64,000 nucleotides of DNA from Sipunculus nudus (GCA_026874595.1 CM049306.1:84720142-84784141); one strand, 5' to 3'. Counted from the stretch's first letter, positions 49,326-61,992 are shown. Notes: generated from the sequence alone by a model not told the origin. Program-made: numbers and translations.

Positions 49326-50041
49326 ACTACTAAGAAAGAATGCAACATTTCCTATGGTATATACACTCGCTTCTTGTCACTTTATTTAATATCCTGGTGT
49401 CACTGAGGCCAGTGGTCTACCGCGCCTGCAGGTCTTGGGTGAGTAATCACCCCAAAACGCGGGGTCTTAACATCGAGGGACCTTCAAATTCTCACCGCTC
49501 CTCGGCTTAGATGATCTTTCAACCTCCCGATGATTCCTGTGTTCTATCCCTGAGTCACATACCGGTTAACAAGGCCCGTTTTTTTTTATCTTTTAAGGAA
49601 CGCACATGTATTGGCACGGACTCGCTGTATTAAATTCGCCCCCATGATTAACTTTGATTATACCTAAAATGTATCAAAGTTAGTCCTTTACCCTAAAAAT
49701 GCTCATCACACCAACCGAGCCCTGTTAATTGTTCCCGTCATGTGGTGTTCTGCCCTTATGGTTTTGACAGACAAACAAAGTATCACGTATTGCATGGAAT
49801 ATTTTCACTCAGTATAAATGCAGCCCTCCCTATCCTCTCCGAAACTGATGTATCTGTGTGTTGTCAAATTTCATCGATTTAATATTGCCATGGTTTTGGG
49901 CGTTGGGTTTTTCACTGGTGAAGGATTTTCTTGAGATTGTACCAGAGAAGTATTGAGTTTATTCAAGTGCTCAGTTTTATACACAGGAATTGTTCTCATA
50001 ATGTAGGAAGATATGATGACGTGACGAAAAGTTAAAAAGAA
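49326..50041. other. Intron 2 stretch, no gene seen
   Basis: A GC-richer block (49400-49580) might be SINE-derived but shows no clear A or B box. An isolated TATAAAT occurs at about 49813. Confidence 0.4.
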
Positions 50042-50112
50042 GGCTTAATGGCTCAGCTGACTGAATGTTATCTGAGCTATAGCGATCACTCTTTGTCTGG
50101 CGTTCGTTCACA
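50042..50112 (+). repeat. Truncated head of the 62565 repeat family
   Basis: GGCTCAGCTGACTGAATG, then ATCTGAGCTATAGCGATCAC and TTTGTC. It matches the start of the element at 62563-62620, including the CTCA-(A/G)CTGA/TCTGAGC foldback. The tandem core is absent here. Confidence 0.6.
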
Positions 50113-51800
50113 ATAGGTTTTGAGGTTTTTTAGTGTCTTATCTGTACACACAAAATAATTACTGTACTAAGAGTTATAGACCGACCGATTCACACTACGT
50201 GGAATTATAAATGATTGGCAAGCAAAAAATATGATCTGCAAAAAGGTGAACGGCAAATCAGTAGAACAATTTATTGTTATCACACCAGTTTGTGAATGTC
50301 CTTATAAATCATTTCCACCCTGCAATGCTGAAGGGAGAACGCCGTGGCCCATTTGTGTGAGTTGGATTCACTATTTGCATGAGTATCAACTGTTCATAAA
50401 CCTTAATTTTCCAAATTGACCCAACTTTAGGGAGTGCGACCAAAGGCCTCTGTTAAAAACCATTCTTCTGGCTTCAGCAAACTTTGCATTACTGCTCTTA
50501 GCGCAACAACATATTGAAAAATATTGTTTCTGTATGAGACATCCGGCTAAGATAAATCGTAATAATTGATCACCGTAAGAACACAAATACAATCACCAGT
50601 TAATATTTTTTTTCTTTCTTTTGTATAGTATGAACGAATTTGATGATTAGATGGTACCAGATTAAGTAAGATTCTTACAAAAATGCCAATGATATATAAT
50701 TTTGTCATTATATGTCTTCTATTTTTAAATTTCTGCAAACTCTAAACTTGACTTTAAACTTCTGTATGAAATAATAAACTTGTCATGCTCTGTATTTGAA
50801 TTTAGCAGTGGTCGAATATATGGTGCTCAGGAGTTGAAAAGACAGCGGTTTTCTGTGGTGTGACGCGATGCGATGACATTCCTTTTCAAAGCTGGCTTTC
50901 ACCTAACCACCTCATGTAGCTGATGATATATTATTTGACTGAAAATGTGCAGAAGAAAATCGAATTCAATTTACTACCGGGGGTAATATGAAATCGAGTC
51001 TATATTCTCCATAACCCTAGTTATATGAACACAACTGCATGTAACCGCATAGGGGAAGGGGGGTAATATGATGCTCAGATAATCTGATATTGCTACACCG
51101 GTAATAAATGTGCCTAGTTCCAAGATGTGCTCACATGTCACGAAATAAGAGCGAAAAGTCGGAAACCAGTTATTATTATGGCAAACTAACGAGGCCAAGG
51201 GAATATCAACCTGGTATATTGCATGGAGCCCCAGTGTCTGTGCCAGACATGTACCTTAAAGTTACTTACAAACAGAAATGTCTGGCAATTCTCTAAAAGC
51301 AATTTGTCAGCGACTCAAAGTCAATCTCAGTTTGACACTTAATACCAGTCCCCGTCATATATAAAATAGTCGAGGGTAAAGGGATTCTTATAATGTTGTC
51401 CTAAATGTTATAAATGTAGAGCGGTTTACGGACGAGCAACCAAATTAATAAGTTCCCAAGCTGTAGTCCGAGGTTATTCACAATTAAACAGCAAAAATGA
51501 TAAGTTGATTTGTGGTTGCTTAAAGGTGATAAACAGGTTGCTAGAAAGGTGCAAGAAAGGTGGCCGGGTACTCCCAACATCCACCGGTTCATCGGCGGAA
51601 TAGACTTTGTCCCTGTCTGTTAACGCATAGGCGCTCACACATTAACCTACGGAAACTGACGGGGAGCACCGAACGTTGTAAAATACGTCACAAGTTTACA
51701 AATAGTAATTTCGTACTTTACAACAACCGTACCAAACTGGAGCATCCGTAACAAAATATTCGTCATACATTAGCAGTTTACCACCATCATATATACATAT
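50113..51800. other. Intron 2 stretch, no gene seen
   Basis: Near 50980-51110 there are GGGGGTAATATGA motifs and GATATTGCTACACCGGT, possibly a degenerate relative of the 20330 repeat. Confidence 0.4.
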
Positions 51801-51809
51801 AATATCATA

Positions 51810-51819
51810 TAGCACCATC

Positions 51820-51872
<53 letters not shown>
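51810..51872. repeat. (TA)n microsatellite
   Basis: TA run with one TTTATA interruption, preceded by smaller CATATATACATATAATATCA runs. Confidence 0.9.
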
Positions 51873-51873
<1 letters not shown>

Positions 51874-52029
51874 CATTTAATAGTAAGCCTTTATTCTTAT
51901 ACGTCATTTTCATTAAAGTATTTTCTTATATAGACAGAGACAACAATATAAATGTCATTTTTGTGAGCAGGATTTACTGCATGGTAGCTAACTGCTTAAA
52001 GACTGCTATTCATTTATCCTTTCTGTAGA

Positions 52030-52332
52030 ATTTATTTGATTTCTGGCTTACCCTCTATGCATATTATTAAACTATAGGGTTTTCTGTTAAGAAAAACACT
52101 TAAAACACCTCTGTTTATCTACAAGCTGTAAGTAAACACAGTATATGCGGAAATATTGACATACAGAAAAAAAAACATGCAACCCTCAGGTTGCTGGTTG
52201 CATATGAGCGGAAGCTGAAATGTCAAAACGCCATTTGCAAAAATTTCAATCCGTCTGACTTGCCTCTAGATGTTCATTGGTGAATGTGGTTAGATTATTT
52301 TGGCAGACGTCCCGTATGTTAAAAACACGTGG
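52030..52332 (-). mobile_element. Degenerate TTAA-MITE copy, reverse orientation
   Basis: On the plus strand it shares, in reverse order relative to 13736-14207, the blocks GATTTCTGGCTTACC, GTAAACACAG, GTTGCATATGAGCGGAAG, CGCCATTTGCAAA and ATTATTTTGGCAGACG. Ends are unclear. Confidence 0.45.
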
Positions 52333-55300
52333 ACATATACAAAACGAACACCATGTATTCGATGGGATCTACGTTTTCTGGTCATTTTTATATAATTCAA
52401 AGGATTATCTTTAGTTTATATATATTGAAATGGGCCCTATTTAAAGCGCTGAACAACGGAGTCGAAGGATTCTTGTTCAGACTTAACCCCAGCCTAATAT
52501 GCAGAACAGTGAATCTCTAATGTCTTTACGATAGGTTTTGACTGTGATATTTTCGGCCCAGTGCATATAAAACCTGAATTCCAGAAGACTGAATTATAAC
52601 ACAATTCTTATCGAATAGGGTTACCTTCGTCATCTCATTCAGTAAGGAGTGTACTCAATGGACCACAAACCAATGGCTCACTTTTCTGTGACACGGATTA
52701 AAGGATAACTGTTTCATTAATGTCAGACGTACATGCATGGACATAAACTTAACTCTTAACTGTCAGCACAGTGATTATGGATACATAGACATTAGTTTCC
52801 TGGTTTATTAACCCTAACAGGGCGTCTGTCAAACGGCAATCGTGCCAAACATAGCCATCTGAGATCGGAGTCCAACAGCGGAAGTCGTCCCAGACATCTT
52901 TTCGTGTAACCGCTGCTTTGTGTGGCAAGGTTCTCTGAGTCTGAACACTGGGGTGCACACAAAGCACATAATTGTAATAAGACCACTGAGTGCGTGGTAT
53001 TGCATAGTGCATTCAGCTCAAATTGTAAACATGCGATACCCGCTCTCGTTTGTCTGATAACACCCAGTATTGCATAGGGCCGAAAATCAGACCAATGAGA
53101 GCTTGTGTCCCGATGAGTTATGGACAGAAAAACACGCCAAACATATATATGCGAAATAAATAATGGAATATATGTGAGAGAAAAAACTCTTATATCAAGA
53201 ACAGAGTATCTCATCCTGTGTGTCATGGCCTGGTCTTGTGAAGAACAATATTGGTCAGCTATGTAAGACAGTTACGTGTACCATGTATATATCCATTAAC
53301 CATGTGTTTTTATAAACCAATTATATGTTGATTGCAATCGGCTCTGTCTGAGAATCGTACGGAGGACGTTACCATCACTAAATCATTTCTAAATGGGATA
53401 AATAAGGACTCCAATGGCCCTTTCAATTTAAATTACGGTATGCCTATATAGTCTGCTGCACATTCATGTTTATGGTCTATACCTGGGTACACCTGTGACA
53501 GTGGGACAGTTCGTTATCCGTATCTGAACAATGCAGGCGGCATTAAATGAAGCCAATCACAAAATGTTCACTCAGCACTGGATTTTTATCTATTGGGTTT
53601 ATTACTACTACTGTTCGTAATAATATTAGCTCCATAAAAATGAGAAAGCTTGTGTAAAATACCATAAGCGTAACAATAACAGTATGCAATAAACATCTAC
53701 TGCGCTCCACCCTTGAGTTCAGGATCCTGCTCTCCAAAAATCATTTTCTTCCATGAGGGTTAATTATGTGCTGCAGGCACGTGGCAATGCCGGCTTTTCA
53801 GGCAGAAGATGACGGGGAGATGTTAACATATATTTATATTTATATTTAAATGTAAAATTAAGTTAAATTAAGTTACAGATAAAAATGTCTCGGCACCAAG
53901 TAACACTCTACGGTTATGTCCGAGTAATTATAGGCGTATAGTAATACATAGAGATAATCATACTCCGGCTATATAAAGGGTTGCGTTTCATTCAACACCC
54001 ATTTCTGGGTCAGTACTGTGGATTATCATAATAACGATTATTCTTCATCTCAAAATTGTTATTATTATTACCATTGGCTTTATATTTCCCACTTTCCACT
54101 CGAAATCCGAACCTGCAGAGGTGGCGCTGTTGGTTCATCTACTGGATGCAGTGGAGTGGTTTCCGATACATGGCGCTTCGATAGACCCTTCATTAAATAA
54201 AGTCAAATTCCTCAGGATTTATGAGAACATACAAATGAACACTGTTAAGAAACACTTGACATTGTTGTCCACATTCCAAGACCGAAACACGGGTATTTCC
54301 GGAGTTGTTGTAGGGACGGGCTTGTGGCAAACAAAATATGTCGGTAAGGGACGTTTATACCTAGAAAAAGCATACATATATCTACCCGCTGCTATGCGTA
54401 CTGCATGTCTCTTACGCCGAAAACCAGCTATTTCGCTCGGAAATGGCATTGACCCTGCAGATTAAGTACAAATATAAGGTACTTTATCGTGATGCACGTT
54501 TATTTAGCACGGGTTAACTTTGCCTGAGCCGTATATTATCGTCGATAATATACCACCTGCGACTAAATTCTGTTTGCATTAACCATGGACCTATGCAGAA
54601 ATATTGTTGAGGCTTAATAGATATAGAACCGGAAAAGTAGCCAATAAGTAGAATTTCTGTTTGTACAAGCTACGAATGATGATGTGGTTGCTATCTTCCG
54701 GTCTGAAACAAAAGAATAGTTTCAGTTTATCTTAAGTGTTGAGGATTAAGAAATGTCGTGATCAGTTAATGTTTTTAATGTCCCTTTTGAACACATACAG
54801 CATGAAAACTTACAAATTAGCACCCTTGTACACCGGCTGGCTATTAAAGGTGTATTCACATTTATAAACAGGGTTTGTCCAAGGCGACGGGTCAGTGTCA
54901 GGTCAAGGACGCTAAAGTGCCCATATTCGGTGGCAGGGTCCATCAAATGCTCAATTGATCTCGATCCACTGTCAATAGATAACTCCTTGCATCAGTTCTT
55001 GATATATTTGTAAATGCCGTATTTCCGTTCCGTTATCAAACCCTGGTTGATTCCTTCCTCGCAAGCATTGTCAAAGCTGTTCACCCGCTTCACCTTTCTT
55101 ACTGAGGCAAGACCCTGACGTCGCAAATCGTGATTCGGGATTTATCATATACCGCAAGTCCATCGAACATATGTATTTAGATGTCAGAAAGCACCAACGT
55201 CAGTCACGGCAATGGTGGAGGTACTTTGTAAGGTATCGCCATCTGCTGGCTTTAAAAGTAACTACCTTTCCCGCACGTTTCTTTGCGCTCTAAAGTTTGA

Positions 55301-56879
55301 CAGCTCTGCGTGTAGAGCCTAACAAGAACACCTCTGCCGTGACACGCCCTTAATTAGAGTTACTCTTCCACAAATGTAAAAAGGTGTCAAGCAACTCTGT
55401 GAACATCAGCTGGGCTTGTCTGGTTTGTCATAAAGGTCACCTGGGGTGTCATAATAAAACAGGTGCTGCAGTCCTCACATTAAGTTATAGGTGTTTCTGT
55501 CAGTGAAATGACTACAGCTAGGAGTCTATAGAATATCAACCCTAAGTTCGATTATCTACAGTCGTCCCGTGTAGGATCAGTTTAACACGTGGCCTTGCTT
55601 TCCATGGTGTCATGTGCTTCGAGCATGAAAATCGCAGCCGTCAGTGGATCAGAAAGATGTCATTACATACGGAGGTGGGTTAACTCATATTTCAACCCTT
55701 TGTTTAATTACGCAAGATCAGTTTATACTCAATCTTACATTCATAAATCGAAAGAGTTCAGTTTATAAAGTGATATAATGACACATTGATTGAGTTTATA
55801 GTTTATATTTTCATTGTTTGGCAAGGTTTTCCTGTATGAGAGCGGAATCAGTATGTCGTGTCACGCTCAGAGGGGCGTGGGCCTGCTGTGCAGACTCCGT
55901 AGACAGGATTCCTTCAATGAACGTGTTGTTTACATCCACTGTTCTGGGAGCATATGGCATGATAACCGCAGTGCTCAGTTATCCTGCTGTGTAGCTGCTG
56001 GCGTTCTTGTTAACAATTGGTCTGCAGATGCCGGTGTACAACAAATATAACAATATGTTTTACTTTCGGTTTAACGATCAATAACTGTTTATTATACTTC
56101 CGCCAGGTGACGAGGTGTTATGTATTCATTGTGGTTGGCTGGTTTGATGTTGATTTGTCTGTTAGCAACTTTTTGTAAAAAGTTGTGGACAGATTTTTCA
56201 TGAAATTTTTAGGGGGAGACTGCTAGACAAATAGTAGCACGATTAATAAAAATATGGATTTAATCTGCGTTTATTTAAAATGATTTATACAAATGTAAAG
56301 AGGGCAAAACATCTATCCCTGGCTCAGGGACAGAGCTATTCACTGGTATGAATGACACTCTTGATCTAGAGCTCACCTGTCAATCATAAACTTCGAGGAT
56401 CGGACACAATTTTCTGTGTACCACGTAAACCTAATTGTAAGGATCATAGGGAGTGGGTTAACTGGTTATATGTGGGGTCCAACTTCTCTTGTCCCCGTCC
56501 CCTACGAAAATAATGTTGCACATTCATTCACAATATTTTGCAAAGACTGTTTCGTCACTAATGAAGTAATTAAATTTCATTCAGAAAAAGGTGATCTCAA
56601 GTCGAAGGTTCCAAGCATGCCTACATCGCACGATGCATCGATGATAATAAACTTACGTTGAAAGTATATTGTAATAAACCACGTTATAACATGGAGTGTT
56701 GTATTTTTAACCTACAATAAACTATTAATGCATGTTGATTTATCCTGTTAAGTCGTTATCATTATCTGGAGGTTGTAATAACTTTTTTCCACTCTATCCT
56801 TTCTAAATGTCCGAGAAAACGGATGATGTTTTTTTTCTTCCGCATAGCCTTGGGAAAAAACAGAGGCTGTTTTTATTCA
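52333..56879. other. Intron 2 stretch, no supported gene
   Basis: Holds several uninformative ORFs (52792-53226 minus, 54121-54465 plus, 55814-56050 plus). The 54121 ORF lies between a possible acceptor (AACCTGCAG at about 54117) and GGTAAGG at 54348. Its phases do not fit intron 2, and no domain is visible. TATATAAAG at about 53969 is an isolated core-promoter-like motif. Confidence 0.4.
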
Positions 56880-57208
56880 CCCGTCTATGACAGGACTTAT
56901 TATGGTATACCCGTGTACGGTCCGTCCGTCCGTTAACTTTTAATGTCCCCGCGACAAGTTACCAGGATTTGACGGATTTTCACGAAATTCGTAATAGCTT
57001 TTTACCAATACAATATCTGGCCCTAGTTCGATAATAGGCAAAGTTCACGTGTAGTGGTGTCTCCGCGATAACCTGTCAGGATTCTGATGGATTTTGACGA
57101 AACTCATCAGGAATATTTACTACTTAATATCTCACCTAGGTTCGATTCCCAGCAAAATCTATATATATATAAGATTTTCAGTAAGTAATCACGACGCCAC
57201 CTAAGTCT

Positions 57209-57258
<50 letters not shown>

Positions 57259-57790
57259 GTTAAAGGTCACCAGACTTAGATGGCGTCGTTATGACTTATT
57301 GAAAATCTTACGGATCTATGAAACTAATTATAAATATTAACCAATAGTTTCTCCCCTGAATTAAATTTATTGGCGAAATTCACTCATATTTGATGAGGTA
57401 GGTCAGAGGTTAACCATGATACTTTTTTTATGTCGTCTTTCAAAACTTTTTTGTTTCACCACAATAACATACCATGGCTTTGATTGATTTTCACAAAACT
57501 CTCCATAACCATTTAACAATAGATTATCTCTCCCGAGTTTGATTATAGTCGAAATTCAAGCATATCTCATGAGGTCATAGGTCAACAGGCTACTTTGTGG
57601 TGTTGCTGTGATAACTGACCAGGTATATGATGCATTTTGATAAAATTCTACAAAAAATATTCACCAATATAAAACCTTGCCTTAATTCGTCTCGCGGCAA
57701 AATCCATCAGAGTAAATTCTTAGCAAAACTCATGCATATATGATAAGGTCAAGGTCGACGGGCGTATTATGCACCATTGCGGTGCTCTTG
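56880..57790 (+). mobile_element. Helentron/pearl-like element with degenerate tandem core
   Basis: Head with GGTCCGTCCGTCCGTTAAC. The core repeats GATAAC-(G/T)-CAGGAT-TGATGGATTTT-ACGAAACTC at offsets of about 115-147 bp (anchors 56974, 57089, 57485, 57632). The end hairpin GCACC-ATTGC-GGTGC (57771-57785) is followed by TCTTG, the form seen at the 3' end of bivalve Helitron-type repeats. It is interrupted by the TA-cored foldback at 57171-57309. No coding capacity. Confidence 0.55.
57171..57309. repeat. TA-cored foldback: 41-bp inverted repeat around (TA)n
   Basis: The left arm starts AAGATTTTCAGTAAGT and continues ACGACGCCACCTAAGTCT. The right arm (57269-57309) is its reverse complement at about 34 of 41 positions. 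Between them is a (TA)n tract of about 40 bp. The whole forms a long hairpin within the Helentron-like element. Confidence 0.8.
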
Positions 57791-60700
57791 GTCCTCTATA
57801 CAGACGACTGGTACTAGTGATCTGTTTGTTCTTTTATCTGGACACGAAAGTTACCGGTGTTTGATTGCTCATCGACAAACTGGTAATTTTTGTTATAATA
57901 TTAAGTGATACAGTCGGAAATCCCTTTCTTTTTATTTTGTCTTCTTGTTAGACTTGGGTATTTCCGTTTCCCGGTCTGCTATAATATCACCATGCATGGT
58001 AGTGATAAAAGGTAAATATCACTTCATAGTTAATATTTGATCCTTTATATCAGAAAACGAGTTTTATACTTGACAAAATTATTGTTGGCAAGCGGTAAGC
58101 GATTTATATTCATGTCGGATATTTTTGTTTGTATTTTTGTAACGCTGCGATTTGGGACCGGTGATGTCAAAAACCGCCAGATCACGCCGCATACGCATGG
58201 TATACTAATGGTAACAAGGTCCCACGGGCGCTCTTACGTATGCGATATTCGACTCGAATTCTCCACTGTGAAATGCATTTTTTTCCATCTGTCTTTTTCA
58301 GCATATCATATACTGTGTGCCAACTAAACGCAGCTTTCGGCTAACATTCGTAATGCACGGAAATCGAATTCGGCGAGTGGTATGCGTGAAAAATAAAGTC
58401 GTACATAAATAGAGTGAGATTCTATATAGGCCCTACCCATATCCGGCATGCGGAATGCGTATCCGCAAAACTATCGCTACATGAAGCGATTTTTACCGGT
58501 TCTGCCTGGTATACCGGATGATAAAGACAGAAAATATAGCATGCTTTATAAAAATCTCTCCGCATTCCGCATCCACATGAAGTGGCACATTCCATATTCC
58601 ATAACGTCAACTGCCTATCGCTTAGTCCCTTAGAATTCTAAACAATTTTCCTCTTTGGGTAAAAACGCTTCACCTAGAGCTAATTTAGAATAATTGGTCG
58701 TTTGTTCGATGTTCATTCTTGACGTGACTTTCCTTTTCTGGTTTTCATTATATGTCAAGCTGAATGGAAAAGCATAACAAAACATGCTTCAAAAGCGAGC
58801 GAGGACAAATTCACCCAGGCATCGAAGGCAGACATAATTACACGGGTAATTGGTGAAAAACTCTGTTCATTCTGCCCTGCAGGGACGAAATAATACGTAG
58901 CCACAAGGACAAGTCTATCAGGCAGCTCTTTACGTAAGGAGGGGAAAAAATGATGATATTTATATCATTGAGACCTATAAAAGCAAATGCCAAGACATTA
59001 AACGTCGGGGTAGCTTCTAATGGAATCAAACATTATTTGTTGTCTGCCATCAAGTTGTTCCAAAAAAGGTTCTCTCACGGGTGCAAACTAACCATGGCTT
59101 AAACAGACTTCGTTTAACAGGAGGCCAAGCAGCTCGCATGTCTGGATATGTTAATATATCAAGCGCTTGTTAAATTTTGAAAATTAAGCCCGATCTTTTT
59201 GTTGTGTACACGTATTTAATCATACTGATCATGCAGCTTTGTTCTTATATATCGCTGAATGGATTATAATGTTTTCTTTGAACCAAAATCGACGATTATT
59301 TTTCCAAGGGGTCAACCAAAATGGGTTTAACAGACCATTGTAAATCTGGTTGTTTGTGAAACGCATCGATGGAGATAATGCTTGACATTTGATATAATAT
59401 GGAAATCGGCTTTTGTATTTGAGGATTACACTGGAAGTATTCATGATATATCGTCGCGTGATTGGTATAATCATCGCAGTGGTGTTATACCAGCATGGAA
59501 TTTACCAGTCACTATCATATAACTGACATCATGGTCATAATAACGCTGCATTCTTTGACGAGACAGTAACTGTATCAGTAAGCTGAATCCTAAGAAACTG
59601 CTGGTCAAATGGTCTTTAGTGTTTCATGACAATGCTTTAATTGCAGTTGGCTTTCCTGTATTTTGACCTGTTACGGTCACGCAACATTTCCTAAGAAGGT
59701 TTACACACACCGTACAGTTGTACTACACTACCTCATAAGTGTACATGTACCAAGACAAAATGCCTTCAAATGTTTTTCCTGTGTTGTGATATGATTAACA
59801 GAATTTTTCTTTGGTTCAGATAACGCTACTTTTTAAGAAGACGTTCCTCCGTCGTTTCATCGCTAATTTTCTTAATGGTTTTCAAATGCTGCATTCAGCG
59901 TTTCGGTCTCATGTCATGGCACTTCTAAAATCAAATGTGGTCTTCAACACTTGTAACAAATTATCCGATATAAAACCTTTCCCATTAAAGGCGACTTGCT
60001 TGTGCATGTGATTAGCAAGGCATGTGTGACTGTTGAATATGATGAAATTAGTGCAATCATTCCTGAATAGTTCACGGGGATTTACATCAGTACTAAACAG
60101 GTAAACATTTCACCATTATTTAAATATGATAATATTATATATTTATAAGTAGAGGTGAGGGGAAGACAAAACAAATTAACTGAGCATAAATAAAATTTCT
60201 AATGCAAGGTATTGATTTAGTTCCTTTTTTGGATTAAAAGTTTGCATATTTCTCAATTAAATTTCTATGTATCCCATAGCACATTTTGTGCAAGCTAGTT
60301 AAACCATCAGCAATTTGGAGCCGGTCGACACATTTTTTGCTTTTTGAAAAGGTTCATGGCCGTTTGGTGGCATTGTCTTTCGATTGAGGATGAAAGTAAC
60401 CGTATGATAAGTTTTTGTAAAGCCTTATGGATTTCAGGTTTTATAGGCACATTCCTATGAAAAAAACTGAAATCCTGAACTTCCACATTAATTTCAGAGT
60501 TTCATCATCATTAGCGTCTTTTAAAGGAAACCTTAAAACTGTTGGTAGTTCTTAGAAATCAGGATTTAGCAGGAATTTTGTTATAACTTTTTAATAAAGC
60601 AATTTTCTCTTAGTAATGATTTAATCAGCTTTTGCTCTTATTTTTTTTACTTTTGATAACTGTTATGATGAATTAGCGCGATATAAATTAAATGTATTAT

Positions 60701-61718
60701 TATATTAAGTCATAACCTGTCTTTAAAGTTTAGACAGTATAGAGTAAATATCTGAGGTTCCACAGATTTCACCCTATTGCCCTGGAGCCACTTGCACTTT
60801 CACTACTGGCCCAAGTCTAAATATTTGCGGTAATCATAATATACATACTACCAATTTTATACCGTTTTTTTGGCCATTCGGTCACAGGTACTAGCAAACA
60901 GTCGTATTTCGATTTATCAGGGGTTTTACATATAGTCGTGAGCCAATTCTATTATATTGTCATTGTTCATTGTAGTTTACATGATTTACGCCGTATCAAT
61001 TATACGTCAGGATCTTACAGGATCTTGTATCTTGTTACCCTTTGTTAATATGCTAAACCAAATTTCGCAATTTTGTGCCTAGAAAAATTTAAATCCATCA
61101 GTATAAACACTGAAATAGGCTCGCAAGATATAGTCAGTTGCGGACTACAGCAAATGGTTCCCAACATGTGAATACAAATATTGAAAACCATCAAACTTAC
61201 AATGTTCTATCTTTACCAACTGCCGAGCGATATACTAGGTTTTAAGGATAGGAGTGCTATACTTTAGGGAGGCATTATCTTATAAATAAAATCGAGAGAT
61301 AAAGCAATGTTTATAATGTTCAAGGACCTCCGGCGATAAAAGGCCATATAGCTACATGAAATATGTCTGCACTTGAAAAACCAAGAGTCCTACCATTTAT
61401 CATAACAGAGCGAATCTATTCGAAATCGTGGTAAAGAGAAGAGATTATTCTAAATAATATAATTATACAATAAGCTCCTTTATTGTTAAAATCATGTTTT
61501 TTTACTGGTTTAGGTTTAAAACTGTCTTAAAGTGTTTAACCTGATGTATGGTATATTTCAGTGAAGATGAATGTTTCCTTTTTCATTGACATGCTTGCAC
61601 AGTGTAATATCGGTGCAAGGAATTAATAAATCTAATTTTACCATATCTTATACAAGGTTTAGATCGGACACATGCCCCTTTTCAAAATAAATCTATTAAA
61701 TCTATCTAATAATAGACG
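57791..61718. other. Intron 2 stretch before exon 3, no gene seen
   Basis: AT-rich. A possible acceptor at 59818 (TTTCTTTGGTTCAG) opens a 66-codon frame, but joining it to exon 2 gives an immediate stop. No other feature. Confidence 0.45.
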
Positions 61719-61754
<36 letters not shown>

Positions 61755-61755
61755 T
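61719..61755. repeat. (ATT)n tract abutting the exon 3 acceptor
   Basis: About 12 ATT units ending four bases before exon 3. It occupies the place of the polypyrimidine tract. A branch-point-like TCTAATA lies at about 61704-61710. Confidence 0.95.
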
Positions 61756-61759
61756 ACAG

Positions 61760-61992
61760 CCCTAAAAGTTCCATCGGGTCACGTGACAGCCGGGACAGCC
61801 TAGTGCCGCCACCTATCAACTTCTCCCTTATCCAGGACGATCCGAAAGAATTGTTGTTAGAATCAAATGTTTCAATATACCTTGAAAACGACCTCGGTGA
61901 GAGAAGTGACACCTTGACCTCACCACGTGTATCCCCGGTGCCATGGCAACAAACCAACAAACAACACCTCAAACCTGACGGCAACGAAAAGG
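61760..61992 (+). CDS. Main gene, exon 3 (internal, continues beyond window)
   Basis: Acceptor TATTTACAG and perfect donor GTAAGT (61993-61998) frame 233 bases. The first C completes ACC with exon 2. The following 77 codons are open, starting PKSSIGSRDSRDSLVPPPIN, and one G remains (exit phase 1). It contains a fourth Pro-Trp motif, VPWQQ (residues 439-443 of the joined protein). Composition (Ser, Asp, Pro, charged) matches exon 2, supporting a single disordered protein. Intronic sequence after the donor soon meets stops, so splicing is required. Confidence 0.75.

Larger units (their letters stand above)
39428..61759 (+). other. Intron 2 of the main gene (about 22.3 kb, phase 2)
   Basis: Begins GTAAGT and ends TTATTATTTACAG. 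The exit phase of exon 2 (AC) and the first base of exon 3 (C) make ACC (Thr). It contains repeats and a candidate antisense gene, listed separately. An additional cassette exon inside cannot be excluded. Confidence 0.65.

Noticed and set aside
52792-53226. 144-codon minus-strand ORF
   Set aside because: No recognised domain, no splice framing, no compositional change; overlapping frames are also open by chance.
11397-54010. Isolated TATA-like boxes at about 11397, 33510, 49813 and 53969
   Set aside because: None is followed by a supported exon; in AT-rich DNA such motifs are expected by chance.
54121-54465. Possible exon between CAG and GTAAGG
   Set aside because: Phases do not fit the main gene's intron 2, and no partner exon or domain was found.
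55814-56050. GC-richer 78-codon ORF
   Set aside because: No convincing donor, no recognised family; kept only as a noted oddity.
59818-60011. Possible extra exon in intron 2 after TTTCTTTGGTTCAG
   Set aside because: Joined to exon 2 in phase it gives an immediate stop, and no donor follows.
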